Part shown: positions 16,053 to 24,864 of the stretch, in pieces
How positions within the stretch are numbered: the stretch's first letter is position 1
Layout of the letters: each line of letters opens with the position of its first letter
Assembly (NCBI GenBank): GCA_041441455.1
Contig: JASDTB010000019.1
Span: 1 to 29,087, forward strand
Origin: JAFIHK01 sp041441455
GTDB lineage: Bacteria; Bacteroidota; Bacteroidia; Bacteroidales; UBA932
Direction of reading: 5' to 3'
Length of the DNA stretch: 29,087 bases
Translations under genes and position numbers: made by a program
The notes under the pieces: generated by a model
What the model was told of the DNA's origin: nothing
Database searches by the model: none
Seen by the model: only the letters and a program-made list of their open reading frames with translations

Positions 16053-16847
16053 ATGCAACATAAGATTCATCACAAAACAATCATTCTTTCTGATCTTCAT
16101 CTAGGGTCGAGATGGTCAAGAGCCTCTGAAGTCCTACGTTTTCTGAAAAAGCATAGTTGCGACAAATTGATTTTATGCGGAGACATAATTGATGGTTGGT
16201 CTATTATGCGAGGGAAACAAGTTAAATGGCGTAGAAGGCACACTAATGTGATGAAATATTTGCTTTCAATACAAGATACAACTGAGATAATCTATATCAG
16301 AGGTAATCATGACGACTTTTTAGATCGAGTGCTCCCTCTAAAGTTTGGAAATATGACTTTAGCTAAAGACTATGTCTATGAAAGTCATGGCAAAAAATAT
16401 TACATTATACATGGAGATGAATTTGACTCCGTAACTAAACATGCCAAATGGCTTTCAAAATTAGGTGATATTGGCTACACTATTTTGCTTTATATAAATC
16501 ACTTATATAACAAAAAAAGAGAGCAAGATGGTTTAGGTTATAAATCAATTTCAAAAGGTATTAAGTTAAAAGTAAAGTCATCTGTATCTTACATTAGTCA
16601 ATTCGAGGACCAATTATCTATCATTGCCAAACAGAAAGGTTGCAATGGTATTATTTGCGGACATATACATCATGCAGAAAATAAATATTTTAACGATATT
16701 CACTATATAAACTCTGGGGACTGGGTAGAGTCAATGTCTGCTGCAGTTGAAGAGTATGATGGGAGATGGCATATTATTGAAAATTCAGGCAATGTTGCTA
16801 ATCAAAGTTCGTTGAAGAGTACCATACCAGCAACATCAACTCGATGA
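16053..16847 (+). CDS. Metallophosphoesterase of the UDP-2,3-diacylglucosamine hydrolase-like group
   Basis: A 264-residue calcineurin-like phosphoesterase. The metal-site motifs are complete: DLHLG (Asp14, His16), GDIIDGW (Asp44), RGNHDD (Asn85, His86), HGDEFD and GHIHHAE. The spacing and the DLHLGS and GNHDD forms fit the LpxH-like family, which removes UMP from UDP-2,3-diacylglucosamine. The inserted segment with WRRRHTNVMKYLL and the C-terminal NSGDWVESMSAAV are typical of the Bacteroidota LpxH-like group, whose members need not be the main LpxH. The ATG of the next gene overlaps its stop codon (ATGA), so it is co-translated with a glycosyltransferase. Together they may act on a lipid-linked or nucleotide-linked sugar at the inner membrane; that is inference. 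Confidence 0.88.
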   Translation: MQHKIHHKTIILSDLHLGSRWSRASEVLRFLKKHSCDKLILCGDIIDGWSIMRGKQVKWRRRHTNVMKYLLSIQDTTEIIYIRGNHDDFLDRVLPLKFGNMTLAKDYVYESHGKKYYIIHGDEFDSVTKHAKWLSKLGDIGYTILLYINHLYNKKREQDGLGYKSISKGIKLKVKSSVSYISQFEDQLSIIAKQKGCNGIICGHIHHAENKYFNDIHYINSGDWVESMSAAVEEYDGRWHIIENSGNVANQSSLKSTIPATSTR

Positions 16848-17902
16848 AAATATTATTTGTTGTTCAAGGAGAAGGGCGAGGGCATTTTACCCAATCTATT
16901 GCATTAGCCGAGCAATTTCAAAAAGCGGGACACCAGATATGCTGCACTTTAGTTGGATTGCCCAAAAATAGAAAAATTCCAGATTTTTATAAAAAGCTAA
17001 ACATCTCTCCACTATTTAGCTATAATACACTTAGCATACAGTATAATAAAGGATACACTCAGATTAGTTTGTCTAAAACGATTTTAAATTCTCTTAGATT
17101 TATCCTATCGAAGCAAATAAAAAAAGGGATCTCAACAATTGATAGCTGTATCAAAGAGTATCAACCAGATCTAATTATTAATTTTTACGAACCACTTTTT
17201 GGTCTTTACTCATTTTTAAGAGAAACTCCTTGCAGGTATATTACTATTGCTCATCAGTACATGATCTTTTCAAAAAGATCTTATTACTCAACTAACTTCT
17301 TTTACTCAATCTTTTTAAAATTATTTTCATCATTATGTATTGGTAGAGCAAACGAGATTTATGCTTTATCAATGTACAAGTGGAGTGATTTTTCTAAACA
17401 AAACATTAAAACAATCTCCCCGCTTTTGAGGTCTGATGTAACTGAAGGAGTAGATAAGGTTACAAAAGGAGGATTTATCCTATGCTATATTCTCAATCAA
17501 GGCTATGCTAATGATTTAATAGATTGGCATAATGACAATTCAGATATCGAAATCCATGCATTTTGGGATAATTTCTCTCTCCCTTCAGAATATCGCATTA
17601 ACGATAAATTGACTTTTCACCATATTGATGATAAAAAATTTCTAGCAAAAATGGCTTCATGCGATGGTGTAATAACCACTGCTGGATTTGAAACAATTTG
17701 CGAAGCTGCATATTACAACAAACCTATCTTAATGATTCCTGCACACCCAGAACAAGAGATAAATGCAAAAGAATTTAGTAGTCTCGGACTTGGAATCATC
17801 TCTAAAAACATGAATCCCTCTCTACTGCTTTCGCAAATAAAGAGGGAGTCTTTTCCTAGAACTAAGGTATGTCCTATAACTGAATTACTGACAGATAAGT
17901 AG
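16844..17902 (+). CDS. Glycosyltransferase family protein (GT-B fold, MGT/UGT-like)
   Basis: A 352-residue protein with the N-terminal pattern of the Glyco_trans_1_3 group (ILFVVQGEGRGHFTQSIALA, residues about 3-22). A C-terminal nucleotide-sugar binding half shows MASCDGVITTAGFETICEAA, YYNKPILMIPAHPEQEINA and SSLGLGI. There are no clear membrane helices, so it is probably cytoplasmic or peripheral. It likely transfers a sugar from a UDP-sugar to a lipid or small acceptor; the acceptor cannot be read from sequence. Its start overlaps the phosphoesterase stop by four bases, which implies a shared pathway. Only seven bases separate its stop from the convergent DUF2202 gene, and I see no terminator hairpin there. 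Confidence 0.85.
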   Translation: MKILFVVQGEGRGHFTQSIALAEQFQKAGHQICCTLVGLPKNRKIPDFYKKLNISPLFSYNTLSIQYNKGYTQISLSKTILNSLRFILSKQIKKGISTIDSCIKEYQPDLIINFYEPLFGLYSFLRETPCRYITIAHQYMIFSKRSYYSTNFFYSIFLKLFSSLCIGRANEIYALSMYKWSDFSKQNIKTISPLLRSDVTEGVDKVTKGGFILCYILNQGYANDLIDWHNDNSDIEIHAFWDNFSLPSEYRINDKLTFHHIDDKKFLAKMASCDGVITTAGFETICEAAYYNKPILMIPAHPEQEINAKEFSSLGLGIISKNMNPSLLLSQIKRESFPRTKVCPITELLTDK

Positions 17903-17909
17903 AAGTATA

Positions 17910-18776
17910 TTATTTACCTCCTCTGTATCCTTTTCCTTGTTTTCCTTTACCTTTATCTTGAGTGCCTGTTTGTCCATTCGAAGTACCTGTACATTCTCCG
18001 TTTTTGTTTACTGAGCCTTTAATTCTGTTGTGTCCATCGCCATTATTCGTCCCATTTTCTCCTCCCCTTCTTTGGTATCTTTTGCCATTATCAAAGTTAC
18101 TTTTGATAATATTGTCAAATTGTTCCTGCGAAAGAATCGATGGAGTGTAAGAGCCTCCTAATGCATCAATATTTCTCAAAAATGCTTTTAAGTGGTTAGA
18201 TGAAGCCTTCATCAAGTGCTCAATTACTAACTTAATATTCGGATTTGTGATATCCTGCAATACTGTCATGTAATCATATATTCCAGTCTCTTCTAATTTT
18301 GCAGCAGTTGTAAATGCCTCTAATGAAGTATTTCCTGCTGCCGCTAAAGTAGTGTAATTTAATTGGCGCTCAGCATTGGCAAAGATACCAGCCTCTGATA
18401 ATGCAGGAAAGCTAATAGAGTAGAATGTTAATAACTTTTCTACTGCTGAAATATGATTGCTTTCAGCTTTGCCAATCATTTCAAATGGTTTGAGTGGGTA
18501 CTTAGAATAAAAATGCGCATAGAGATCTCTTGCAACCTTTTCATCCTCTCTGACTGCAAATAAAAACTCAATCTCCTCAGCTGTAAGTTCTGCAGTATTT
18601 TCAAATGTTGGAGTTAAAACAGGGGTATTAAATGAGGTTACCCCATCAGAATTAACTGTTAAAACTTGTACTGACTCTTCAGGTAAAGTTTCGTTATTTG
18701 GCAATTCGCTTTTTTGGCAAGATATGGAAACTGCTCCCATAAAAAGTACGCCCATGATAGTAGATAATGTTTTCAT
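17910..18776 (-). CDS. DUF2202 ferritin-like lipoprotein with Gly/Lys-rich tail
   Basis: A 288-residue predicted lipoprotein: an N-terminal hydrophobic segment ends at SISC (Cys20), although the -3 residue is not the usual Leu. The core (about 60-215) follows the DUF2202/ferritin-like helical pattern: EEIEFLFAVREDEKVARDLY, IGKAESNHISAVEKLL, AKLEETGIYDYMTVL and IEHLMKASSNHLKAFLRNID. The Glu and ExxH placements (AESNH, SSNH) could form a diiron site, as in the ferritin superfamily. From about 230 a low-complexity tail is rich in Gly, Asn, Lys and Arg (GKGKQGKGYRGGK) with one Cys. Its own promoter-like element at 18796-18832 duplicates that of the sigma gene at 22477. It may bind or oxidise metal at the envelope in step with the FecA-like receptor; the exact role is unknown. 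Confidence 0.85.
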   Translation of the reverse strand: MKTLSTIMGVLFMGAVSISCQKSELPNNETLPEESVQVLTVNSDGVTSFNTPVLTPTFENTAELTAEEIEFLFAVREDEKVARDLYAHFYSKYPLKPFEMIGKAESNHISAVEKLLTFYSISFPALSEAGIFANAERQLNYTTLAAAGNTSLEAFTTAAKLEETGIYDYMTVLQDITNPNIKLVIEHLMKASSNHLKAFLRNIDALGGSYTPSILSQEQFDNIIKSNFDNGKRYQRRGGENGTNNGDGHNRIKGSVNKNGECTGTSNGQTGTQDKGKGKQGKGYRGGK

Positions 18777-18795
18777 ACGATTCTTGTTTTAACAT

Positions 18796-18832
18796 ATAAC
18801 CGTAAAAGAAGAGCCTTACCCTACCTATCTAA
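18796..18832 (-). promoter_or_regulatory. ECF-type promoter element upstream of DUF2202
   Basis: On the minus strand an upstream block ends in GTAGGGTAA (18832 to 18816 in all). It is followed by 13 bases and then CGGTTAT (18802 to 18796), 19 bases before the ATG. The block matches that before the sigma gene at 22506-22522 at 15 of 17 positions, and the spacer and CGGTTAT are the same. The left edge overlaps the stop codon of the TonB receptor gene. I read it as a -35/-10 pair for the neighbouring ECF sigma factor. Confidence 0.65.
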
Positions 18833-21189
18833 AAGGAAATTTCTATAGAAAATGTTGGAGTCAGTGATATTGGTTCGTAGTAGATGCTTACAAGATCTTT
18901 TTGACCCGAAGTATATGCAAGATCTTCAATCACTTTATAATTTTTTCTGTTTAATACATTTAAAACACTAAAACCAAAAGAGAGGGAGTATCGTTTTTTT
19001 ATCAATTTATAATAAGCTGCTAAATCTAATCTACAATACTGGTCCTCATATCCATCAGCGTAAGAAAAGAGTGATGATATATAAAATGGTTTGAAGTCAC
19101 TAAGTGTTGTAAATTTGTATTCAGTAGGTGAATACTCCTCTCTTTTAAGATTATCTCCTAAATCGTCATTTACAAATTGTTTCGAAAATGCTCCTGTAAA
19201 GACGGTCCTGAATGCCTCTTTATTGACCATTAAATCAATCCCGTTGACAACACTATTTATTTTATACACATATGGCTGAGAACTAACTTTTACTACTTTA
19301 TACTTCTCCTTCATCGATTTACGATAGGCGTCAATATTAAAAGTCCAACCCTGCCAAAGGTAATCCACTCCAAAGATAAAATATTCGTTTTCAGGCATAT
19401 TAACACCATTACTTAATCGCCACTGCTTTTCTGCAAAATACTTATTGTATACTACTGGTCTCTTATACACTAAAGATTTAGATTTTGAATATGTGAAATC
19501 AACCTTTAGTTCTGGTAAAATATTCAAACTTGCAAAAAACCTAGGTACATAATAGGATTGAGATTCATAAAAATTTGCAGAGAGCCCAAATTCTAAGTAG
19601 AAATTTTTAAATGTTAGGTTACTATTAATGTATGGAGATACTAGACTCTTTTTAAATAGTGTATCGCCTATGGAGTTCCCATATAGTTTAACATTTACTC
19701 CTTGCTCAACTTTAAGATATTGGGTAATTTTTTCCTCTCCTCTAACGAATCCAGTCAATTCAGATATCCAAATATTTGTCTTTATATCAGCAAGATTATT
19801 TCCTTTGAATCTTTTTATATTTGATTTTTCTGAGACTAACGATGAAAGAGTTACTCCAGTTTCAGCTTTCCATTGTTTGTAAGATTGCAATGTAAATACT
19901 ATAGAACCTGCTAATTGCCTATTTGACTCATTTACATCAGCAAAATAATCTGACTGCCCATATTGAAACCCAAATTTATCTTGCGCTGCATAAAGGCTTA
20001 TTTCTAATTTATTTAGATCCTTAAAACTCGTTGAACTTTTTAGATTTAAATCTCTAAAGCTATAACCTGGTTTTACGATAATACCTCCCTTATGGGAATT
20101 ACCGTTTCCTTGAAAAGTTGGGGCACTTTTATCTCCATATAGATTATAAAAAGTCTGACGATAAGAAGAGATTAGAACTGTAGAAGAAGAGACAGGAACA
20201 GAAGCAAATCCAGACAGTGTTAGGTTATTGAGTGCAAATTTGAAGTCTGGAGATAATTGATTCCCTTTAATCGATTTAATATCGGCAATAGCTCCATTTA
20301 AACCACTAAATTTTATTGGAGCTGCCCCTTTATAAAGAGCAATCTCTTTAACAAGATGTGGATTTATAGAGCTAATTTGATCATTAAAGTTATTCATTCC
20401 ATAGAGGCGAAAATTATCAAAATAGAGACTACTTTCGCCCTCTTCGGAATTCCATACCGAAAGAAATGAAGGCTCTCCAGATGATCTCACTCCTGGCAGA
20501 ATTTTCAATGCATTAAAGACTGAATTATCACCATATCCAGGCAGAAACCTTGCAATAGCGTGATTTATTCTATTCACAGCACCATCAGCTGGCGAAGATG
20601 CAAATAGCCCATTTTTTTGATCAGTAACAAATACGCTATCAAGCTTTAGATAAATTGGATTCATTGCTAAAATATTCAATTTTCCAATTTCTGGCTTAAT
20701 TCTTAATGTTTTATAACCTATATATGAAACTTGGAGTTCTTTAGTTATTGTATCGGAAAGTTTAATGTCAAAATATCCATTTTCGGGTGTCGAAAAGTAC
20801 TTTCCATCATAGAAAACCGAGGCAGAGGGTAATTCTTCCCCTGTTGACGCATCTCTAACAAGTCCTCTTAGTCTATAATTATCGCTTAAGTTATTATGAG
20901 AGATTGGAATGATAATATAAGTGTTCTCTATTGTCTTCACCTTTAATGGCAGTCCATTCAGGATGGAAACGACCGCATCTTTTTCGCTTTGATACTTGCC
21001 ACTTAATGTAATATGAAATTTTTTAACAAAACTATTATCATACGAGAAGGTAATCGCGAACCTCTTTTCTAAGTCCACGAAAACCTTATCCAAAGGCATA
21101 TTATGATATTTGATTACTACTTCGCACTTTGCACTTAATATACTATGTGCTAAAAGAAATAGTGTAAAAAACAGAATTCTTTTCAACAT
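18829..21189 (-). CDS. FecA-like TonB-dependent receptor with STN and CPD domains
   Basis: A 786-residue outer-membrane receptor. After a signal peptide (about 1-21), the STN domain spans about 24-97 (YHNMPLDKVFVDLEKRFAIT, FHITLSGKYQSEKDAVVSIL). A CarboxypepD_reg domain follows (about 106-178: RGLVRDASTGEELPSASVFY, LQVSYIGYKTLRI). DSVFVTD may be the TonB box, and the plug domain follows (ILPGVRSSGEPSFLSVWNSE, SLYFDNFRLYG, VKEIALYKGAAPIKFSGLNG). The C-terminal barrel ends in Phe as outer-membrane proteins do. The barrel is on the short side for the family but looks complete. Its ATG directly abuts the FecR stop (TAAATG). STN receptors sense and import a ligand such as a ferric chelate, and pass the signal through FecR to the sigma factor. 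The actual substrate is not evident. Confidence 0.92.
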   Translation of the reverse strand: MLKRILFFTLFLLAHSILSAKCEVVIKYHNMPLDKVFVDLEKRFAITFSYDNSFVKKFHITLSGKYQSEKDAVVSILNGLPLKVKTIENTYIIIPISHNNLSDNYRLRGLVRDASTGEELPSASVFYDGKYFSTPENGYFDIKLSDTITKELQVSYIGYKTLRIKPEIGKLNILAMNPIYLKLDSVFVTDQKNGLFASSPADGAVNRINHAIARFLPGYGDNSVFNALKILPGVRSSGEPSFLSVWNSEEGESSLYFDNFRLYGMNNFNDQISSINPHLVKEIALYKGAAPIKFSGLNGAIADIKSIKGNQLSPDFKFALNNLTLSGFASVPVSSSTVLISSYRQTFYNLYGDKSAPTFQGNGNSHKGGIIVKPGYSFRDLNLKSSTSFKDLNKLEISLYAAQDKFGFQYGQSDYFADVNESNRQLAGSIVFTLQSYKQWKAETGVTLSSLVSEKSNIKRFKGNNLADIKTNIWISELTGFVRGEEKITQYLKVEQGVNVKLYGNSIGDTLFKKSLVSPYINSNLTFKNFYLEFGLSANFYESQSYYVPRFFASLNILPELKVDFTYSKSKSLVYKRPVVYNKYFAEKQWRLSNGVNMPENEYFIFGVDYLWQGWTFNIDAYRKSMKEKYKVVKVSSQPYVYKINSVVNGIDLMVNKEAFRTVFTGAFSKQFVNDDLGDNLKREEYSPTEYKFTTLSDFKPFYISSLFSYADGYEDQYCRLDLAAYYKLIKKRYSLSFGFSVLNVLNRKNYKVIEDLAYTSGQKDLVSIYYEPISLTPTFSIEISF

Positions 21190-21981
21190 TTACTCGAATA
21201 TCTTATATCCAGTTTCAGTTTTTTCGACTTTGAGATTGAATGGAGAAGAGATGATCTGCATCATATCATCTTGACCAATCTCTTTTAAAAACTTTCCGGT
21301 ATAAAGATAATCATTATTAACATCAAGCTCAATTGTAATATTTAAGTTTTTTGATAACTCTGAGACAACAAAACTTAGCGGGATTGCTTCAAACTTATAG
21401 TATCTGTCTATCCACTCAGGTTGTTCACCAACTAACTTCACCTCAGTTAAGATCAATTTATTATCTTGTTTTGTAACACTTTCCCCCATTCTGATGACTG
21501 CCGTATCACCTGAGATAACGGCAACTTTCCCAGAATAGCAAAGAACTTCAAAGAGAGTAACTCTAGAGAAAACATTGAACTCTGTCCCTAAAACCTCAAT
21601 ATTTCCATAATTTGTATTAACTGTAAATTTTTTGCCTTTTTCCACAACAAAGAAAGCCTCCCCATTCATTTCGACCTTTCTGCTAATGGTCCAAAGTATT
21701 CTGTTATATGACAACGAGCTATTTTCATTTAAAACAACTTTCGATCCATCTGGCAAGACGACATCAATTGTCTCTCCACTTTTTGACTGATATGATGTTG
21801 TTGAAAAGAGGATCAGACTAACTATCAATATCGCAGCGACGCTGGATAAAGCAAAAAACAGATGCTTTAGACCATAATTTTGTCTTTTGTTACTTGTCGA
21901 AGAGGTAAGCTCTTCGAATTTTTCACTCCAGATCTCCTCTTTTGTCTTTTCCCATTTTGGGTTTAGTTTTAACTTTTCCAT
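21190..21981 (-). CDS. FecR-family anti-sigma factor (second unit)
   Basis: A 263-residue membrane regulator. Its cytoplasmic N-terminus (about 1-38) is followed by a membrane segment at about 40-60 (FFALSSVAAILIVSLILF). The periplasmic FecR domain (about 70-175) contains IDVVLPDGSKVVLNENSSLS, KVEMNGEAFFVVEKGKKFTV and IEVLGTEFNV. A C-terminal DUF4974-like domain follows (FEAIPLSFVVSELSKNLNIT, MMQIISSPFNLKVEK) and should contact the STN domain of the receptor. It lies four bases after the sigma gene and immediately before the receptor, the canonical sigma/FecR/receptor order. Confidence 0.93.
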   Translation of the reverse strand: MEKLKLNPKWEKTKEEIWSEKFEELTSSTSNKRQNYGLKHLFFALSSVAAILIVSLILFSTTSYQSKSGETIDVVLPDGSKVVLNENSSLSYNRILWTISRKVEMNGEAFFVVEKGKKFTVNTNYGNIEVLGTEFNVFSRVTLFEVLCYSGKVAVISGDTAVIRMGESVTKQDNKLILTEVKLVGEQPEWIDRYYKFEAIPLSFVVSELSKNLNITIELDVNNDYLYTGKFLKEIGQDDMMQIISSPFNLKVEKTETGYKIFE

Positions 21982-21985
21982 AAGA

Positions 21986-22477
21986 TCAGAGTATTGTTCT
22001 TTTTAATATACTTAAAGCACCACTTATTCGCTTTTCAACTGCTTTTACTGTTATCCCCAATTGTTTAGAGATCTCATTATACTTAAGACCATCATTTCGG
22101 TTTAATAAAAATGCCTCTCGTTGTGATTCTGTCATCTGCACTAGCGCTTCATTATAAGCTTTACTAAGCACTTTATAATTAATTTCGTTCTCGGCATCAT
22201 CTATCATATTTACAGGCTCAATCGTCTCTGTAAAGTTTAAAGCTACTTTGTCTCTGCGAACCTTATCTATATATAAGTCTCGCGCAATTTTAAACAACAG
22301 GTTAATATCCTTTACCGGGTCTATATTAATATTTTTCTCCCAAATTTTAACAAACACCTCTTGAGCTATATCAGAAGCAACATCGGTATCGGAACATTTA
22401 TAAAAAATAAACCTTCTTACCGAATCAAACCTTGCAAGATATAATTCTTTGAATTCCTCTCTTCTCAAAATCTTCAA
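21986..22477 (-). CDS. ECF RNA polymerase sigma factor (second unit)
   Basis: A 163-residue ECF sigma factor: region 2 at about 10-75 (FKELYLARFDSVRRFIFYKC, ASDIAQEVFVKIWEKN, LLFKIARDLYIDKVRR) and region 4 at about 105-160 (MTESQREAFLLNRNDGLKYN, EISKQLGITVKAVEKRISGA). The start is TTG at 22477; no ATG exists between it and an in-frame stop upstream, and region 2 begins about eight residues in. A TTG at codon 4 is the only near alternative. A promoter-like element ends eight bases before the TTG, so the mRNA may be almost leaderless. It probably drives its own operon and the DUF2202 gene, both preceded by the same element. Confidence 0.92.
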   Translation of the reverse strand: MKILRREEFKELYLARFDSVRRFIFYKCSDTDVASDIAQEVFVKIWEKNINIDPVKDINLLFKIARDLYIDKVRRDKVALNFTETIEPVNMIDDAENEINYKVLSKAYNEALVQMTESQREAFLLNRNDGLKYNEISKQLGITVKAVEKRISGALSILKRTIL

Positions 22478-22485
22478 TTTAATTA

Positions 22486-22522
22486 ATAACCGAATTGCCC
22501 ATCCTTTACCCTACTTGTCTAA
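22486..22522 (-). promoter_or_regulatory. ECF-type autoregulatory promoter of the second sigma gene
   Basis: Minus strand GTAGGGTAA with eight more upstream bases (22522 to 22506), 13 spacer bases, then CGGTTAT (22492 to 22486). This is the same arrangement as at 18796-18832, while the 13-base spacers differ in sequence, as expected of a two-part promoter. It lies eight bases before the TTG start. The rest of the 100-base gap to the hybrid kinase shows no hairpin. Confidence 0.65.
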
Positions 22523-22577
22523 CCATTTTTTAAACTCAGAAGGCATATATAAAGATGCGACAAATTGGAATGACTGA

Positions 22578-24857
22578 TTAATCTTCGCTTAGATGCTTAT
22601 CGAGAAGAGACAATAAACTCTCCTTATCAATAGGTTTTAATATGTAGTCGTCGCAACCAGTCTTCAAAATTTCGTTAATGTCTTCGGGGCCTGTAAATCC
22701 AGTCTCAACAATAATTGGCACAAAAGGCAAAAATTCACGTATCTTTCTTATAGCCTCATTTCCATTCATTTGAGGCATTTTAATATCCATAAGAACAGCA
22801 TCAACCTGAAGTGTTTTACAGAGTTCTACTGCCTCTATTCCATTTTTCGCCCTTATAACCAAATAGTTTCTATCAGCAAGATATTGTTCTAATAATTCAT
22901 AACTACTATCATCATCTTCTGCGATTAAAATCATCCTCGTATCATCAAGACCTGTTATTAGTTCACTTAAATGCTGTCTCTTGTTTTTCTTAACTTGGCT
23001 AAATGGTAGAGTAAAGTAAAAAGTAGAGCCATACCCTTCTGTTGAATTAAACCAAATTTTCCCATTTAGCATCTCAATATATGCTTTGGAAATTGCTAAG
23101 CCTAAACCAAACCCACCGAATGCCCGTTTTGTAGTAGAGTCTGCTTGACGAAATCTCTTGAAGATAATATCATACATATTTTTGGGAATACCAGAACCCG
23201 TATCTTCAACATAAAACTCCAAGAAAGAATCCTTTAAGACATATCCTAGCTTCACCATTCCAGACTTAGTAAACTTAAAGGCATTTGTCAGAAGATTATT
23301 TAGAATACATGTCAACTTTGCCTCATCACTCCAAATTGCATCATGATCATCCGATAACGACGTTTCTAAGGTAAATTCTATCTTTTGTTTTTGAGCTTTT
23401 GCAGAATATGAGTCGTATATCTTCCTCATCAAGGTATTGAGTTTAAACTCCCTTTTGTAGACCTTTTCATTTCCAGACTCTAAGGTTGAGATCGAGACAA
23501 TATCTGTAATAATACTCAATAATTGATTACTACTTCCTATGATTTGTTCTGTGAACTCCTTCTGCTTATCTTTAGTTAATCCAGGATCGTTTAATAGACT
23601 GGCAAAGCCAACGATAGCATTCATCGGAGTCCTAATCTCGTGAGATATGTTGTTTAAAAATGATGTCTTTAATTTATCGCTCTCTTCTGCTTTTTCTTTT
23701 GCTAAGGCTAACTCTTCGAAAATTTTCTTTTTTTCTGTGATGTTTTCGAGTGTAATGATATAGTTTCTAATGGCTCCAAAATCATCAATGATTGCAGATA
23801 CTGTTGCGCTCTCCCAAAAGAAAGTTCCATCTTTCTTACGATTTCGAAACTCTCCTGTCCACACCTCTCCCTTTCTAATCTTTTTCCACATCCCTTCATA
23901 AACATTATCTGGAAGGTGACCAATATTAAATATTCTAGGGAATCTGCCAATTACATCTTCAGCATCATACTGCATAAATTCAACAAAGTGCCTATTTACA
24001 TATTCAATCTTTCCATCTTTGTCGGTAATTATTATTGAAGCTGGATTCTGCTCAACGGCATCAGTTAATATTTTTACCTTCTCTTGTGCGGCAAGTTTGT
24101 CTGTAATATCATTAATCAGAACCAATCTTGCTTTTTTTGCTTCATAAACAATCAAATGCGAAGTTACTTCTACATAAATAACAGCCCCATTCTTCTTCTT
24201 ATGTCTCCATACTCCGGCTCTGTTATAGTCAGAAATTGTATTCTTTACATCTTGCACCAATAATGGGATATCCTCTTCGGGACGCACATCTTTAATTGTC
24301 ATTTCTAGAAATTCAGCTTTTGAATATCCATAATGCATTTGTGCGGATAGATTGACATCTAGAAACTTCAGAGTCTCGGCATCATAAATCCACATTGGTC
24401 CAGGATTATGTGCGAACATCTCTCGATACGATTCATTTATTTCGGCAACTATGATATCTGAATTTTTCTTAGCGGTTATATCATCACTGTATATTATTAT
24501 ACCACATTCTGTTGGAAAAATTCTTAACTCAAAATAGTTTTTGCGTCCTTCAACCTCGAAACTATTGATAAAACTTTCAGAAATCCGCCGAGTCATTACC
24601 GACTTCATCTTATTTATCAACAACTCATTCTGGGAATTACCCCAGATTGCAAAAAAATTCTTACCAATTAATTCCGATTTACTTTTATTACACTGTTTGC
24701 AAACTGCGTCGTTGGCATATAGATATACCCAATCGAAGGAGAGAATCTGACAACCCTCAATTATGTTATCATACATCGTAAACGAATTAAATGATTCGTT
24801 TGATGTATCATTGACTTTCCTGAATAGTCGTGCAAATATTTTCGATAATTGAGACAT
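22578..24857 (-). CDS. Soluble hybrid histidine kinase with three PAS domains and receiver
   Basis: A 759-residue cytoplasmic kinase with no membrane helix. PAS1 spans about 28-128 (NIIEGCQILSFDWVYLYAND), PAS2 about 142-252 (NPGPMWIYDAETLKFLDVNL) and PAS3 about 260-375 (NPASIIITDKDGKIEYVNRH). Then come a coiled linker AKEKAEESDKLKTSFL, HisKA with His406 in SHEIRTPMNAIVGF, and the HATPase (LNNLLTNAFKF, VEDTGSGIPKNMYDIIFKRF, FGLGLAISKAY). The C-terminal receiver spans about 641-757 (ILIAEDDDSSYELLEQYL, LMDIKMPQMNGNEAIRKIRE, YILKPI). An exact -7 element ends only seven bases before the ATG; Met28, at the start of PAS1, would leave a normal leader and is a plausible alternative start (24776). PAS1 contains several cysteines (CKQC). 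The signal is unknown. Confidence 0.92.
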   Translation of the reverse strand: MSQLSKIFARLFRKVNDTSNESFNSFTMYDNIIEGCQILSFDWVYLYANDAVCKQCNKSKSELIGKNFFAIWGNSQNELLINKMKSVMTRRISESFINSFEVEGRKNYFELRIFPTECGIIIYSDDITAKKNSDIIVAEINESYREMFAHNPGPMWIYDAETLKFLDVNLSAQMHYGYSKAEFLEMTIKDVRPEEDIPLLVQDVKNTISDYNRAGVWRHKKKNGAVIYVEVTSHLIVYEAKKARLVLINDITDKLAAQEKVKILTDAVEQNPASIIITDKDGKIEYVNRHFVEFMQYDAEDVIGRFPRIFNIGHLPDNVYEGMWKKIRKGEVWTGEFRNRKKDGTFFWESATVSAIIDDFGAIRNYIITLENITEKKKIFEELALAKEKAEESDKLKTSFLNNISHEIRTPMNAIVGFASLLNDPGLTKDKQKEFTEQIIGSSNQLLSIITDIVSISTLESGNEKVYKREFKLNTLMRKIYDSYSAKAQKQKIEFTLETSLSDDHDAIWSDEAKLTCILNNLLTNAFKFTKSGMVKLGYVLKDSFLEFYVEDTGSGIPKNMYDIIFKRFRQADSTTKRAFGGFGLGLAISKAYIEMLNGKIWFNSTEGYGSTFYFTLPFSQVKKNKRQHLSELITGLDDTRMILIAEDDDSSYELLEQYLADRNYLVIRAKNGIEAVELCKTLQVDAVLMDIKMPQMNGNEAIRKIREFLPFVPIIVETGFTGPEDINEILKTGCDDYILKPIDKESLLSLLDKHLSED

Positions 24858-24864
24858 AGCTTAG

